The notes beneath the pieces were generated by a model that did no database searches, had not been told where the DNA came from, and was given only the letters and a program-made list of their open reading frames with translations. 64,000 bases of DNA from Streptomyces tendae (GTDB lineage Bacteria; Actinomycetota; Actinomycetes; Streptomycetales; Streptomycetaceae), in contig NZ_BMUY01000014.1 of assembly GCF_014650435.1 (NCBI RefSeq), positions 62,001 to 126,000 of the forward strand, written 5' to 3'. Positions 33,426-42,483 of this stretch are shown piece after piece. Numbering within the stretch: the stretch's first letter is position 1; every line of letters begins with the position of its first letter. The translations under genes and the position numbers were made by a program.

Positions 33426-34226
33426 TCAGCCGAACGTCGCCTTCTCCAACCAGAGTTCGAGCAGCTTGCGGTCGCCGAGCAGCTCGAGTCCCGGCGCGTC
33501 CAGCGGCAGCCGGCCGTAGAAGGCCAGCAGCACGTCCGTGAGCGGGCCGCGCAGGGCCACCGTCGCCTTCTCGTGCCCGCGGCGCCAGGCGATGCCCTCG
33601 TCGGGCAGCTCGACCAGCCACTCGGCGTTCAGCTCGGCCGGGGTGTCGGTCGCGTGCAGGTGGAGGCTGCTGCCGGGGGCCCGCAGTTCGTTCGCCGCGG
33701 CGCCGGGCAGGGCCCGCTGCACGAACCGCACGATGTCCAGCCACTCGTCGATCGCGTCGGCCGCCACCTCGGGCGCGACCGCCCGGAGGGGCAGGCCCGC
33801 CGCGAGTGCCGCGTCGGCGCCGTGGACGACGAGTTCGTGGGCCATCCGCCGCGCCCAGAACCCCGCCGTGTCGACACCGGCCCACGACCACGCGCGCGCG
33901 TCCGGACCGGCCTCCCGCAGGGCGCCGACGACGACCTCGCCGGACTCCGCCAGCCACGCGTCCAGCGCCGCCGCGTCCCCGCTCGCCACGGGCCCCGTGG
34001 CTCCCGGGGCCCGGTCCAGCGGGACATTCTCCTCGGCGCGAGTGCCGACGATCAGCCCGGTCCAGCGCAGGGCCCGGCCCACGTGCCTGACCAGGTCCTC
34101 CAGGGTCCAGTCCGGGCAGGTCGGCACGGTGGCGGACAGATCCGCACCCGAAGTGACCACGGCCCTGAGTCCGCCCACCTGGTGGACGATTTCGTCGCAG
34201 TACCGGTCGTGCGCGAGGAGTGTCAT
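33426..34226 (-). CDS. Maleylpyruvate isomerase/mycothiol-dependent family protein
   Basis: A 266-residue member of the DinB-like family named TIGR03083. VPTCPDWTLEDLVRHVGRAL carries the typical metal-site region, and HELVVHGADA supplies a further histidine of the helical bundle. The C-terminal 90 residues form the extra domain seen in many actinobacterial members. Some relatives use mycothiol as cofactor; the substrate here is unknown. Confidence 0.78.
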   Translation of the reverse strand: MTLLAHDRYCDEIVHQVGGLRAVVTSGADLSATVPTCPDWTLEDLVRHVGRALRWTGLIVGTRAEENVPLDRAPGATGPVASGDAAALDAWLAESGEVVVGALREAGPDARAWSWAGVDTAGFWARRMAHELVVHGADAALAAGLPLRAVAPEVAADAIDEWLDIVRFVQRALPGAAANELRAPGSSLHLHATDTPAELNAEWLVELPDEGIAWRRGHEKATVALRGPLTDVLLAFYGRLPLDAPGLELLGDRKLLELWLEKATFG

Positions 34227-34250
34227 GCCGTCACCCTAGGAGCGCGACGA

Positions 34251-35351
34251 TCACTCCGGAACTCCTGATCGGCCGAGCACGACGACGTCCGCCGCGTCGA
34301 ACTCCACCCCGACTGCGGCCCCGACCTCCGGCGCCGCCCGCAGCGCGCAGGCCGCCTCCAGCCGGGGCGCGTCCTCGGGCTGGAGGTGCACGGCGACGTG
34401 CGTGCCGCGGAAGGTCCGGGCGGTGACCGTGCAGCGCAGACCCTCGTCGGCGGGGAGGACACGGACCCCGGCCGGCCGCACGAGCACCGTCCGGGTGCCC
34501 TGCGGGGCGCCCTCGGGGACCGGCACCTTGCCCCACGGGGTGTCCGCCACCTGCCCGGCGACGGACGCCTCGACCACGTTGTCGAAGCCCAGGAAGCGGG
34601 CCACGAAGGCGTCCGCCGGCCGCTGCCACACCTCCAGCGGCGTCCCCGACTGCGCGATCCGCCCGTCCCGCATCACCACGACCCGGTCGGCGAGCGCGAA
34701 CGCCTCGCCCTGGTCGTGCGTCACCGCGAGCACCGTCGTGCCCAACCGCCCGAACAGCTCCCGCAGTTCCACGACGAGTCGCTCCCGCAGCGACCGGTCC
34801 AGCTGGCCGAGCGGCTCGTCCAGCATCAGCAGCCGGGGCCTGGGCGCGAGAGCGCGGGCCAGCGCCACCCGCTGCTGCTCCCCGCCGGAGAGCGCGGCGA
34901 CGGACCGGCGGGCGGCGCCCGGCAGCCCGACCAGCTCCAGCAGCTCCTCCACGCGGGCCTGCTGCTCCGTCCTGGACGCGCCGCGCATCCGCGGCCCGAA
35001 GGCGATGTTCCCGGCCACGTCACGCTGCGGGAACAGCTGGTGGTCCTGGAACATCAGCCCGACCTCGCGCCGGTGCGCGGGCACCCCGGACTGGTCCCGC
35101 CCGTCCAGCGTCACCCGCCCGGCGTCCAGCGGCTGGAGCCCTGCGACCGCTCGCAGCAGCGTGGACTTGCCGCTGCCGCTGGGCCCGAGCACGCACACCA
35201 CCTCGTGCTCGGCGACCCCCAGGTCGACGGCGTCGAGCACGGCCCGGCCACCGAAGCGGACGGTGGCGCCTTCGAGGCTCAGCAGGCTCGAAGGCATGGA
35301 CGGCTCCGACGGCATGGGCGGCTCCGACGGCCTGGACGGTTTGGACGCCAT
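34251..35351 (-). CDS. thiQ: Thiamine ABC transporter ATP-binding protein
   Basis: A 366-residue ATPase. Walker A GPSGSGKST is near residue 57, signature LSGGEQQRVALARAL, Walker B LLMLDEPLGQLD and switch VTHDQGEAF. An additional C-terminal TOBE-like region (from about 260) makes it longer than enterobacterial ThiQ. GGGGAG stands 7 bases before ATG 35351, inside the end of thiP. Substrate is inferred from the TPP riboswitch in front of the operon and from ThiB. Confidence 0.85.
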   Translation of the reverse strand: MASKPSRPSEPPMPSEPSMPSSLLSLEGATVRFGGRAVLDAVDLGVAEHEVVCVLGPSGSGKSTLLRAVAGLQPLDAGRVTLDGRDQSGVPAHRREVGLMFQDHQLFPQRDVAGNIAFGPRMRGASRTEQQARVEELLELVGLPGAARRSVAALSGGEQQRVALARALAPRPRLLMLDEPLGQLDRSLRERLVVELRELFGRLGTTVLAVTHDQGEAFALADRVVVMRDGRIAQSGTPLEVWQRPADAFVARFLGFDNVVEASVAGQVADTPWGKVPVPEGAPQGTRTVLVRPAGVRVLPADEGLRCTVTARTFRGTHVAVHLQPEDAPRLEAACALRAAPEVGAAVGVEFDAADVVVLGRSGVPE

Positions 35352-35352
35352 G

Positions 35353-37050
35353 TCAGAACTCCCCGCTCCGGTCGGTCCGCAGCCGCTCCAGCACCACCAG
35401 GGCCACCGCGCACACCAGCATCAGAATCGTCGAAAGGGCCATAGCCTGGCCGTAGTTCATGTCCCCGGGCCGCCCCAGCAGCCGGGCCACGGCGACCGGC
35501 AGCGTCGGGTGGTCCGGACGTGCGATGAACACCGTCGCGCCGAACTCGCCCAGCGACACCGCGAAGGCGAACCCGGCCGCGACCAGCAGCGCCCGCCGCA
35601 CCATCGGCAGGTCCACCTCGCGCCACACCCGCCACGGCGACGCGCCGAGCACGGCCGCCGCCTCCCGCAGCCGCCCGTCCACCGCGCGCAGCACCGGCAG
35701 CATGGTCCGTACGACGAAGGGGACGCCCACCAGCGCCTGCGCGAGCGGCACCAGGATCCACGAGGACCTGAGGTCCAGCGGGGGCTCGTCCAGCGCGATC
35801 AGGAAACCGAAGCCGACCGTCACGGCCGACACCCCGAGCGGCAGCATCAGCAGCGCGTCGAACCCGCGCACGAAGCGGCCCGCGTCGCGCCGGGTGAGCG
35901 CGGTCGCGGCCAGCGCGCCGATCACCACGGCGATGGCGGTGGCGGCGACGGCGTACTGGAGGGAGTTGCCGATCGCCTCGATCGGCGGGACGAGGAAGGC
36001 ACCGCCGTCCTCGCGGGTCAGCGCCCGGTAGTAGCCGAAGCCGGACGCGCCCAGCGACCGCTGGACCAGCACCGCGAGCGGCAGCACCAGCAGCACGGCG
36101 ACGGTGCCCAGGACCCCGGCGAACAGCGTCCACTGCCCGGCCCCGCGCGGCCGGCGCGCCGTCGTGGCCGCGTCCACCAGCCTGAGCGCGCTCTCGCGCC
36201 GCCGTACCGTCCAGGCGTGCACGGCGAGGACGGCGACGACCGCCGCGAACTGGATCAGCGTCAGGACGGCGGCCGTGGACAGGTCGAAGACCTGTGAGGT
36301 CTGGCGGTAGATCTCCACCTCCAGGGTGGAGAAGGTGGGCCCGCCGAGGATCTGGACGACGCCGAAGGAGGTGAAGGTGAACAGGAAGACCATCAGCGCG
36401 GCGGCGGCCACGGCGGGCGCCAGCGCGGGCAGCGTGACCTGCCGCCAGGCCCGCAGCCGGGAGGCGCCGAGCATCCGCGCGGCCTCCTCCTGCCGCGGGT
36501 CGAGCTGCGCCCACAGTCCGCCGACGGTGCGGACGACGACGGCGTAGTTGAAGAAGACGTGGGCGAGCAGGATCGCCCACACCGTGGTGTCCAGGCGCAG
36601 GCCCCACAGTTCGTCGAGCAGCCCGCCGCGCCCGACCAGCGCCAGGAACGCCGTACCGACGACGACCGTCGGCAGCACGAACGGCACGGTCACCACCGCC
36701 CGCAGGACCTGCTTGCCGGGGAAGTCGAAGCGGGCGAAGACATATGCGCCGGGCAGTGCGACCAGCAGCGTGAGCGCGGTGGACGCCAGCGCCTGCCAGG
36801 TGGTGAACCACAGCACGTGCCGCACGTCGGACTGCGCGAGCACGTCCCCGATCCGCCCGAGCCGCCAGACCCCGTCGACCTCCAGACCGCGCGCGACGAT
36901 GGCGGCGACGGGGTAGGCGAAGAACACCGCGAAGAACGCGACCGGCACGGCCATCAGGCCGAGCCGGGCCGCGCTCCCGCGGACGGTCCGGGCCGGCCGC
37001 ACCGCCTGCTTCACCGCCTGCTTCACCGGCTGCGTCCCTTCGTGGCTCAC
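35353..37050 (-). CDS. thiP: Thiamine ABC transporter permease (fused two-domain)
   Basis: A 565-residue permease with two tandem six-helix halves. Each half has an EAA loop: EEAARMLGASRLRAWRQVTL near residue 205 and REAAAVLGASPWRVWREVDL near 485. A fused permease is typical of ThiP/AfuB importers. GTG 37050 overlaps the thiB stop as GTGA; an in-frame start at 37083 would add 11 residues and lies inside thiB. Confidence 0.88.
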   Translation of the reverse strand: MSHEGTQPVKQAVKQAVRPARTVRGSAARLGLMAVPVAFFAVFFAYPVAAIVARGLEVDGVWRLGRIGDVLAQSDVRHVLWFTTWQALASTALTLLVALPGAYVFARFDFPGKQVLRAVVTVPFVLPTVVVGTAFLALVGRGGLLDELWGLRLDTTVWAILLAHVFFNYAVVVRTVGGLWAQLDPRQEEAARMLGASRLRAWRQVTLPALAPAVAAAALMVFLFTFTSFGVVQILGGPTFSTLEVEIYRQTSQVFDLSTAAVLTLIQFAAVVAVLAVHAWTVRRRESALRLVDAATTARRPRGAGQWTLFAGVLGTVAVLLVLPLAVLVQRSLGASGFGYYRALTREDGGAFLVPPIEAIGNSLQYAVAATAIAVVIGALAATALTRRDAGRFVRGFDALLMLPLGVSAVTVGFGFLIALDEPPLDLRSSWILVPLAQALVGVPFVVRTMLPVLRAVDGRLREAAAVLGASPWRVWREVDLPMVRRALLVAAGFAFAVSLGEFGATVFIARPDHPTLPVAVARLLGRPGDMNYGQAMALSTILMLVCAVALVVLERLRTDRSGEF

Positions 37051-38132
37051 TTCAGGACGAGCGAGGTCCACGACTTGACCCACTGGTCGCGGTTGTCGGC
37101 GATCTTCGCCGGGTCGAGGGTCTGCGGGTCCTTCGCCTGCGGCCCGAACTTCGAGAACACCTCGGGGACCTGCGCGCCCTCACGCACCGGGTAGACGAAC
37201 ATGTTCAGCGGCATGTCGTCCTGGAAGGGCTTGCTCAGCAGGAAGTCGAGGAGCGCCTTGCCGCCCTCGGGGTTCTTGGCGTTGCTGAGCAGGCCCGCGT
37301 ACTCGACCTGCCGGAAGCAGGTGCCGTCGGCGACGCCCGTGGGGGCGGTGTCCGGCTGCGGGTCGGCGTAGACGACCTCGACGGGCGGGGAGGAGGCGTA
37401 GGAGACGACGAGGGGACGGTCGCCCTTGGCCTTCTTGCCGCCGGCCGAGCCGGAGAACTCCTCGTTGTACGCCTGCTCCCAGCTGTCGACGACCTTGACG
37501 CCGTTCGCCTTGAGCTTCTTCCAGTAGCCCTCCCAGCCCCCGTCGCCGTACTTGGCGGCGGTGCCGAGCAGGAAGCCGAGGCCCGGCGAGGAGCTGCCCG
37601 CGTTCTCGGTGACGAGCAGGTCCTTGTACTCGGGCTTGACCAGGTCGTCGAAGGACTTGGGCGGGGTCAGCCCGTGCTGGTCGAAGTACGCCTTGTCGTA
37701 GTTGACGCAGATGTCGCCGCTGTCGACGGGCGTGACCCGGTGCTTGTCCTGGTCGGCCCGGTACTCGGGCAGGACGAGGTCGGAGCCCTTCGCCTCGTAC
37801 GGCTGGAACAGGCCGTTGTCGAGGGCGCGGGAGAGCAGGGTGTTGTCGACGCCGAAGAAGACGTCGCCCTGCGGGTTGTCCTTGGTGAGGATGGCCTTGT
37901 TGACGGCCTGTCCGGCGTCGCCGTCCTCCAGGACCTTGACCTTGTAGCCGGAGTTCTTCTCGAAGGCGGCGATCACGTCCTTCGACACGGCCCACGAATC
38001 GTGGCTGACCAGCGTCACGGTCTTGGAGCCGCCGGAGCCGCTGCCGTCGTCGGACGAGGATCCGCAGGCGGCCAGCGTGCCGACCATGCCGAGCCCGACG
38101 GCCAGGACACTGACCTTCTTGGTGATGCTCAC
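37047..38132 (-). CDS. thiB: Thiamine-binding lipoprotein
   Basis: A 361-residue periplasmic-type binding protein with signal peptide and lipobox (GTLAAC, followed by a Gly/Ser linker). TVTLVSHDSWAVSKDVIAAF and GDVFFGVDNTLLSRALDNG are characteristic of the ThiB/TbpA thiamine-binding group. GTG 38132 follows a strong CAGGAGG. It leads the thiBPQ operon, controlled by the TPP riboswitch upstream. Confidence 0.9.
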   Translation of the reverse strand: MSITKKVSVLAVGLGMVGTLAACGSSSDDGSGSGGSKTVTLVSHDSWAVSKDVIAAFEKNSGYKVKVLEDGDAGQAVNKAILTKDNPQGDVFFGVDNTLLSRALDNGLFQPYEAKGSDLVLPEYRADQDKHRVTPVDSGDICVNYDKAYFDQHGLTPPKSFDDLVKPEYKDLLVTENAGSSSPGLGFLLGTAAKYGDGGWEGYWKKLKANGVKVVDSWEQAYNEEFSGSAGGKKAKGDRPLVVSYASSPPVEVVYADPQPDTAPTGVADGTCFRQVEYAGLLSNAKNPEGGKALLDFLLSKPFQDDMPLNMFVYPVREGAQVPEVFSKFGPQAKDPQTLDPAKIADNRDQWVKSWTSLVLK

Positions 38133-38228
38133 TGAATTCCTCCTGGGTGACCAGGAGAAGACGCGGCCCCGCCCGGGACCCCTGGAGAGGATCCCGGGCA
38201 GGGCGCAACAGCTCGAGTGGTGACCGAT

Positions 38229-38310
38229 CTCCCTACCCAGAATGACCTGGGCCAGGTTCGGAGGGTCTGCGGCCGGTGCCGCACTCTCAGCGCTGTGGCG
38301 CTCCCCTGTC
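38229..38310 (-). ncRNA. TPP riboswitch (THI element)
   Basis: Read on the minus strand the sequence runs GACAGGGGAGC, then GCTGAGAGTGCGG, CCGCAGACCCTCCGAACCTG and GGTAGGGAG: the CUGAGA pyrimidine-sensor and the GAACCUG pyrophosphate-sensor pieces of the thiamine pyrophosphate aptamer, closed by the outer helix GGGGAG/GGGAG region. It ends 97 bp before thiB. TPP binding should reduce expression of the importer, probably by hiding the ribosome-binding site. Confidence 0.93.
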
Positions 38311-38385
38311 GGAATATGAAGATGTGACGACTATGACGATGTACTGCGTGTGCTGGATGTACTACTGATACTTCCGCCGGTCAGG

Positions 38386-39498
38386 TTACCGCTCGCTCGC
38401 GGCGAGCTGACCACACGCCCCGTCGATCTCCTGCCCACGGGTGTCCCGGATCGTCACCGGCACACCGTGCGCCGCGATCGCCTCCACGAACGCCTTCTCG
38501 TCCTCGGGCCGGGACGCGGTCCACTTGGAGCCGGGCGTGGGGTTGAGCGGGATCAGGTTGACGTGCACGGGCCTGCCCTTGAGCAGCCGCCCGAGACGGT
38601 CGCCGCGCCATGCCTGGTCGTTGATGTCGCGGATCAGGGCGTACTCGATGGACAGCCGGCGCCCGGACGTCGCCGCGTACTCGAACCCGGCGTCGAGCAC
38701 CTCGCGCACCTTCCACCGCGTGTTGACGGGGACGAGGGTGTCGCGCAGCTCGTCGTCGGGGGCGTGCAGGGAGATGGCGAGGCGGCACTTGAAGCCCTCG
38801 CCGGTGAAGCGGTGGATCGCGGGGACGAGACCGACCGTGGAGACGGTGATCCCGCGCTGGGAGAGCCCCAGTCCGTCGGGCTCGGGGTCGGTGAGCCGGC
38901 GGATGGCGCCCACGACCCGGTTGTAGTTGGCGAGGGGCTCGCCCATGCCCATGAACACGATGTTGCTGAGCCGGGCGGGGCCTCCCGGGACCTCTCCGTC
39001 CCTGAGCGCCCGCATGCCGTCCACGATCTGGTGCACGATCTCGGCGGTCGACAGGTTCCGGTCGAGGCCGGCCTGGCCGGTGGCACAGAACGGGCAGTTC
39101 ATGCCGCAGCCGGCCTGGGAGCTGATGCACATGGTCACCCGGTCCGGGTAGCGCATGAGCACCGACTCGACGAGCGTCCCGTCGAACAGCTTCCACAGCG
39201 TCTTGCGCGTGGTCCCCTGGTCGGTCGACAGGTGCCGCACGACCGTCATCAGGTCGGGCAGCAGCGCCTCCCGCAGCCCCTCGCGCGAACCGGCGGGGAT
39301 GTCGGTCCACTGCTCGGGGGCGTGCGCGTACCGCGCGAAGTAGTGCTGCGAGAGCTGCTTCGCACGGAACGGCTTCTCACCGATCGCGGCGACAGCCTCC
39401 TTGCGCTCGGCGGGCGTGAGGTCGGCAAGGTGCCGCGGCGGCTTCTTGGCTCCGCGCGGCGCGACAAATGTGAGTTCTCCGGGCTTAGGCATGGCCAT
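38386..39498 (-). CDS. rlmN: 23S rRNA/tRNA adenine C2-methyltransferase RlmN
   Basis: A 370-residue radical-SAM enzyme that methylates A2503 of 23S rRNA and A37 of some tRNAs. The cluster-binding triad CGMNCPFC is near residue 125, IVFMGMGEPLANYN follows, and the substrate-linked cysteine is in DTRGQEIDGACGQL near the end. ATG 39498 or ATG 39492 (MPKPGEL) may be the start. It stands outside the cdsA operon, behind a terminator. Confidence 0.95.
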   Translation of the reverse strand: MAMPKPGELTFVAPRGAKKPPRHLADLTPAERKEAVAAIGEKPFRAKQLSQHYFARYAHAPEQWTDIPAGSREGLREALLPDLMTVVRHLSTDQGTTRKTLWKLFDGTLVESVLMRYPDRVTMCISSQAGCGMNCPFCATGQAGLDRNLSTAEIVHQIVDGMRALRDGEVPGGPARLSNIVFMGMGEPLANYNRVVGAIRRLTDPEPDGLGLSQRGITVSTVGLVPAIHRFTGEGFKCRLAISLHAPDDELRDTLVPVNTRWKVREVLDAGFEYAATSGRRLSIEYALIRDINDQAWRGDRLGRLLKGRPVHVNLIPLNPTPGSKWTASRPEDEKAFVEAIAAHGVPVTIRDTRGQEIDGACGQLAASER

Positions 39499-39516
39499 AC
39501 CAGTGTCGCAGACATA

Positions 39517-39559
39517 CGGAGAGGGACCCGCCGCCCTGTGGACAACGGGTCCCTCTCCG
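39517..39559. terminator. Terminator between cdsA and rlmN
   Basis: Perfect 14-bp inverted repeat CGGAGAGGGACCCG (39517-39530) and CGGGTCCCTCTCCG (39546-39559), 15-nt loop. It ends the frr-cdsA transcript. It lies 19 bp before the rlmN start, so rlmN either is transcribed by readthrough or has a promoter overlapping the stem. Confidence 0.85.
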
Positions 39560-39604
39560 AAGAACCAGCAGGTCAGACCCGAACCGAAGGGGTCACAGTC
39601 CGGA

Positions 39605-40783
39605 TCAGCCCGAGCCCACGAAGATCACCAGCAGCAGCCACACCACCGGTGCCGTCGGCAGCAGCGAGTCGAGGCGGTCCATGATGCCGCCGTGGCCCGG
39701 CAGGAGGGTGCCCATGTCCTTGATGCCGAGGTCCCGCTTGATCATGGACTCGCCGAGGTCGCCCAGAGTGGCGCTGATCGCGACCACGAGGCCGAGCAGC
39801 AGGCCCTGCCACCAGGTGCCGTCGTCGATCAGGAACTGCATGCACAGCGCGCCCGCCACCATCGCGAACGCCACCGCCCCCAGCAGGCCCTCGCGGGTCT
39901 TGCCCGGGCTGATGCGCGGGGCGAGCTTCTTCTTGCCGAAGCGCCAGCCGACGGCGTAGGCCCCGGTGTCGCTGACGACCGTCAGTATCAGGAAGACCAG
40001 CACGCGCCAGGCGCCGTCGTCGGCCGCCAGCATCATGGCGACGAACGTGGCCAGGAACGGCACGTAGAACGCGGCGAACAGGCCCGCGGTGACGTCCCTG
40101 AGGTAGCCCTCGGGCGGCTCCGTCATGCGCCAGACCAGGACCGCGAGCGCAGTGAGGGCCATCGCGACCCACGCCCCCTCGGCCCCGCGCGCGTAGCCGG
40201 CGACCACCATCGCGGCGCCGCCGATCGCGAGCGGTACCAGGGGCGCCTTGATGTCCTTGCGCTCCTGAAGCCGCGAGGTCAGCTCCCACAGGCCCACCAC
40301 GACGGCGACCGCGATGACGCCGACGAAGACGGCCTTGACGACGAACAGCGACGCGATGATCACCACGCCGAGTCCGACGCCCACCCCTATCGCGGCACCC
40401 AGGTCGCGCCCCGCGCTCTTCTTCTGCGGCGCCGGCTCGGGCTGCGCCGGCTGCGGGGCGTCGGGCATGGGCTCCGGATTCCGCGGCACCGCCGCATACG
40501 GCTGCGCCGACGTGCTCGGGTCGCGATACGGCTCGTCGCGAACGGGCTGGTCGTGGAACGGCTCGTCCCGGAACAAGGGACCGCTCAGCCGAGCGGTCCC
40601 CTGGTCGTCGTCCTGGTCTCCGCCGTGTTCGGGTACGTCGGGCACGATGGGCATGGGGCGAGTCTGCTGCGCGTAGTGCGCATCGTACGCGGGACCCGCC
40701 GGGCCGGCGCCCTGGACGGGTCCCTGGTCGGACGGCCCCCAGTACCCGGCTTGTGGCGGCGCTCCCCAGGAAGAGTCGTTCAT
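39605..40783 (-). CDS. cdsA: Phosphatidate cytidylyltransferase
   Basis: A 392-residue membrane enzyme that makes CDP-diacylglycerol from phosphatidate and CTP. Residues 1-125 are a Pro/Gln/Asp-rich cytoplasmic tail not found in E. coli CdsA; the rest has about seven helices. SDTGAYAVGWRFGKKKLAPR, SPGKTREG and the CDP-alcohol signature GDLGESMIKRDLGIKDMG are intact. ATG 40783 overlaps the frr stop (TGATG). Confidence 0.93.
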   Translation of the reverse strand: MNDSSWGAPPQAGYWGPSDQGPVQGAGPAGPAYDAHYAQQTRPMPIVPDVPEHGGDQDDDQGTARLSGPLFRDEPFHDQPVRDEPYRDPSTSAQPYAAVPRNPEPMPDAPQPAQPEPAPQKKSAGRDLGAAIGVGVGLGVVIIASLFVVKAVFVGVIAVAVVVGLWELTSRLQERKDIKAPLVPLAIGGAAMVVAGYARGAEGAWVAMALTALAVLVWRMTEPPEGYLRDVTAGLFAAFYVPFLATFVAMMLAADDGAWRVLVFLILTVVSDTGAYAVGWRFGKKKLAPRISPGKTREGLLGAVAFAMVAGALCMQFLIDDGTWWQGLLLGLVVAISATLGDLGESMIKRDLGIKDMGTLLPGHGGIMDRLDSLLPTAPVVWLLLVIFVGSG

Positions 40784-41340
40784 CAGACCTCGAGCAGCTC
40801 CGCTTCCTTGTGCTTCAGGAGCTCGTCCACCTGTGCGACGTACTTGGCGGTGGTGTCGTCGAGCTCCTTCTCCGCACGGCGGCCCTCGTCCTCGCCGACC
40901 TCGCCGTCCTTGACCATCTTGTCGATGGCGTCCTTGGCCTTGCGGCGCACGGAGCGGATCGAGACCTTGGCGTCCTCGCCCTTGCTCTTGGCGACCTTGA
41001 TGTACTCCCGGCGGCGCTCCTCGGTCAGCTCGGGGAACACCACCCGGATGATGTTGCCGTCGTTGCTCGGGTTGACGCCCAGGTCGGAGTCGCGGATCGC
41101 CTGCTCGATGTTGCGCAGGGCCGTCTTGTCGAAGGGGGTCACCACGGCCATGCGCGGCTCGGGCACGGAGAACGAGGCCAGCTGGTTGATCGGCGTCGGC
41201 GCGCCGTAGTAGTCGGCCACGATCTTGTTGAACATCGCCGGGTGCGCACGGCCGGTGCGGATCGCGGCGAAGTCCTCCTTGGCGACCACGACGGCCTTCT
41301 CCATCTTCTCCTCGGCCTCGAGGAGGGTCTCTTCGATCAC
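40783..41340 (-). CDS. frr: Ribosome recycling factor
   Basis: A 185-residue protein, the usual family length. It has KAVVVAKEDFAAIRTGRAHP, VPEPRMAVVTPFDK and VVFPELTEERRREY, all RRF hallmarks, with the hinge and three-helix tail present. It splits post-termination ribosomes together with EF-G. GTG 41340 follows CAGGAGC; longer frames upstream have no family sequence. Confidence 0.95.
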   Translation of the reverse strand: MIEETLLEAEEKMEKAVVVAKEDFAAIRTGRAHPAMFNKIVADYYGAPTPINQLASFSVPEPRMAVVTPFDKTALRNIEQAIRDSDLGVNPSNDGNIIRVVFPELTEERRREYIKVAKSKGEDAKVSIRSVRRKAKDAIDKMVKDGEVGEDEGRRAEKELDDTTAKYVAQVDELLKHKEAELLEV

Positions 41341-41518
41341 CACTTGCTCCTGCGTGTCTTGAGTAGGCCCGGCTGCGGTACCCTGCGGGCCGCGGCCGGC
41401 TGCGTCGCGTTCTTCCTGCACGGTTCCCGACCGGCGGGACATTGTCCATCCCCCGGCCCGGTCCCGTCCCGTCCGTCCCCCGGACAGGTGGCGTCCGCGG
41501 ACGGGGGGTGTTCTCCGG

Positions 41519-42277
41519 TCAGTCCCGGCTGCCCTGGTCACCCACAAGCGTGCCGATCTTCTCACCCTTGACGGCGCGGGCGATATTGCCCTCCTTCAAC
41601 AGCTCGAAGACCACGATCGGGAGGCTGTTGTCGCGGCAGAGGGTGACGGCCGTGGCGTCGGCGACCTTCAGGTCGCGGGTGATGACCTCGCCGTAGCCGA
41701 GCGCGTCGAACTTCACGGCGTCCGGGTTGGTCTTCGGGTCGGAGTCGTAGACCCCGTCCACGCCGTTCTTGCCCATGAGCAGCGCCTCGGCGTCGATCTC
41801 GAGGGCGCGCTGGGCGGCGGTGGTGTCGGTGGAGAAGTACGGCATGCCCATACCGGCGCCGAAGATGACCACGCGGCCCTTCTCCAGGTGGCGCACGGCA
41901 CGCAGCGGGATGTAGGGCTCGGCGACCTGGCCCATGGTGATGGCGGTCTGCACACGGCAGTCGACGCCCTCCTTCTCCAGGAAGTCCTGGAGGGCCAGGC
42001 AGTTCATCACGGTGCCGAGCATGCCCATGTAGTCGGAGCGGGCGCGGTCCATGCCGCGCACCTGCAGCTCGGCGCCGCGGAAGAAGTTGCCGCCGCCGAT
42101 AACGATCGCGATCTGCGCGCCGTCGCGGACGACGGCCGCGATCTCGCGGGCGATGGCGTGCACCACGTCGGGGTCGACGCCCAGGCCCCCACCGCCGGAG
42201 AAGGCCTCTCCGGACAGCTTCAGCATGAAGCGGCCGCTCACTTTGCCGTCGTCGCTCTTCTCGGCCTTGGTGGTCAT
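41519..42277 (-). CDS. pyrH: UMP kinase
   Basis: A 252-residue amino-acid-kinase-fold enzyme converting UMP to UDP. LKLSGEAFSG, IVIGGGNFFRG, and GMGMPYFSTDTTAAQRALE are the phosphate-loop, substrate and nucleotide segments. ATG 42277 (MTTKAEKSDD) follows AGAGGCGAG; an upstream in-frame ATG at 42310 has no support. A 178-bp gap separates it from frr. Confidence 0.95.
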   Translation of the reverse strand: MTTKAEKSDDGKVSGRFMLKLSGEAFSGGGGLGVDPDVVHAIAREIAAVVRDGAQIAIVIGGGNFFRGAELQVRGMDRARSDYMGMLGTVMNCLALQDFLEKEGVDCRVQTAITMGQVAEPYIPLRAVRHLEKGRVVIFGAGMGMPYFSTDTTAAQRALEIDAEALLMGKNGVDGVYDSDPKTNPDAVKFDALGYGEVITRDLKVADATAVTLCRDNSLPIVVFELLKEGNIARAVKGEKIGTLVGDQGSRD

Positions 42278-42317
42278 GGAGATCTCGCCTCTTTTACGTG
42301 GGTCACACACACGAAGA

Positions 42318-42368
42318 AGGCCACTGCCGGTGGGGGCGTGTTTCGCATCCCATACGCGGCAATGGCCT
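42318..42368. terminator. Terminator hairpin after tsf
   Basis: AGGCCACTGCCG (42318-42329) pairs with CGGCAATGGCCT (42357-42368) with one mismatch. It lies between tsf (stop 42484) and pyrH (start 42277), about 115 bp past tsf. The remaining gap down to tsf shows nothing clear. Confidence 0.65.
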
Positions 42369-42483
42369 CCTCGTCAGATCTGCTGTCGCCCGCCGCCACG
42401 CGCGCGTGCGCAACGGCATACGCGAACGGCGCCGACGACTGCTGTCGACCCTACCGGGGTCGCGCGTCCGTCGCGGTACGGAC

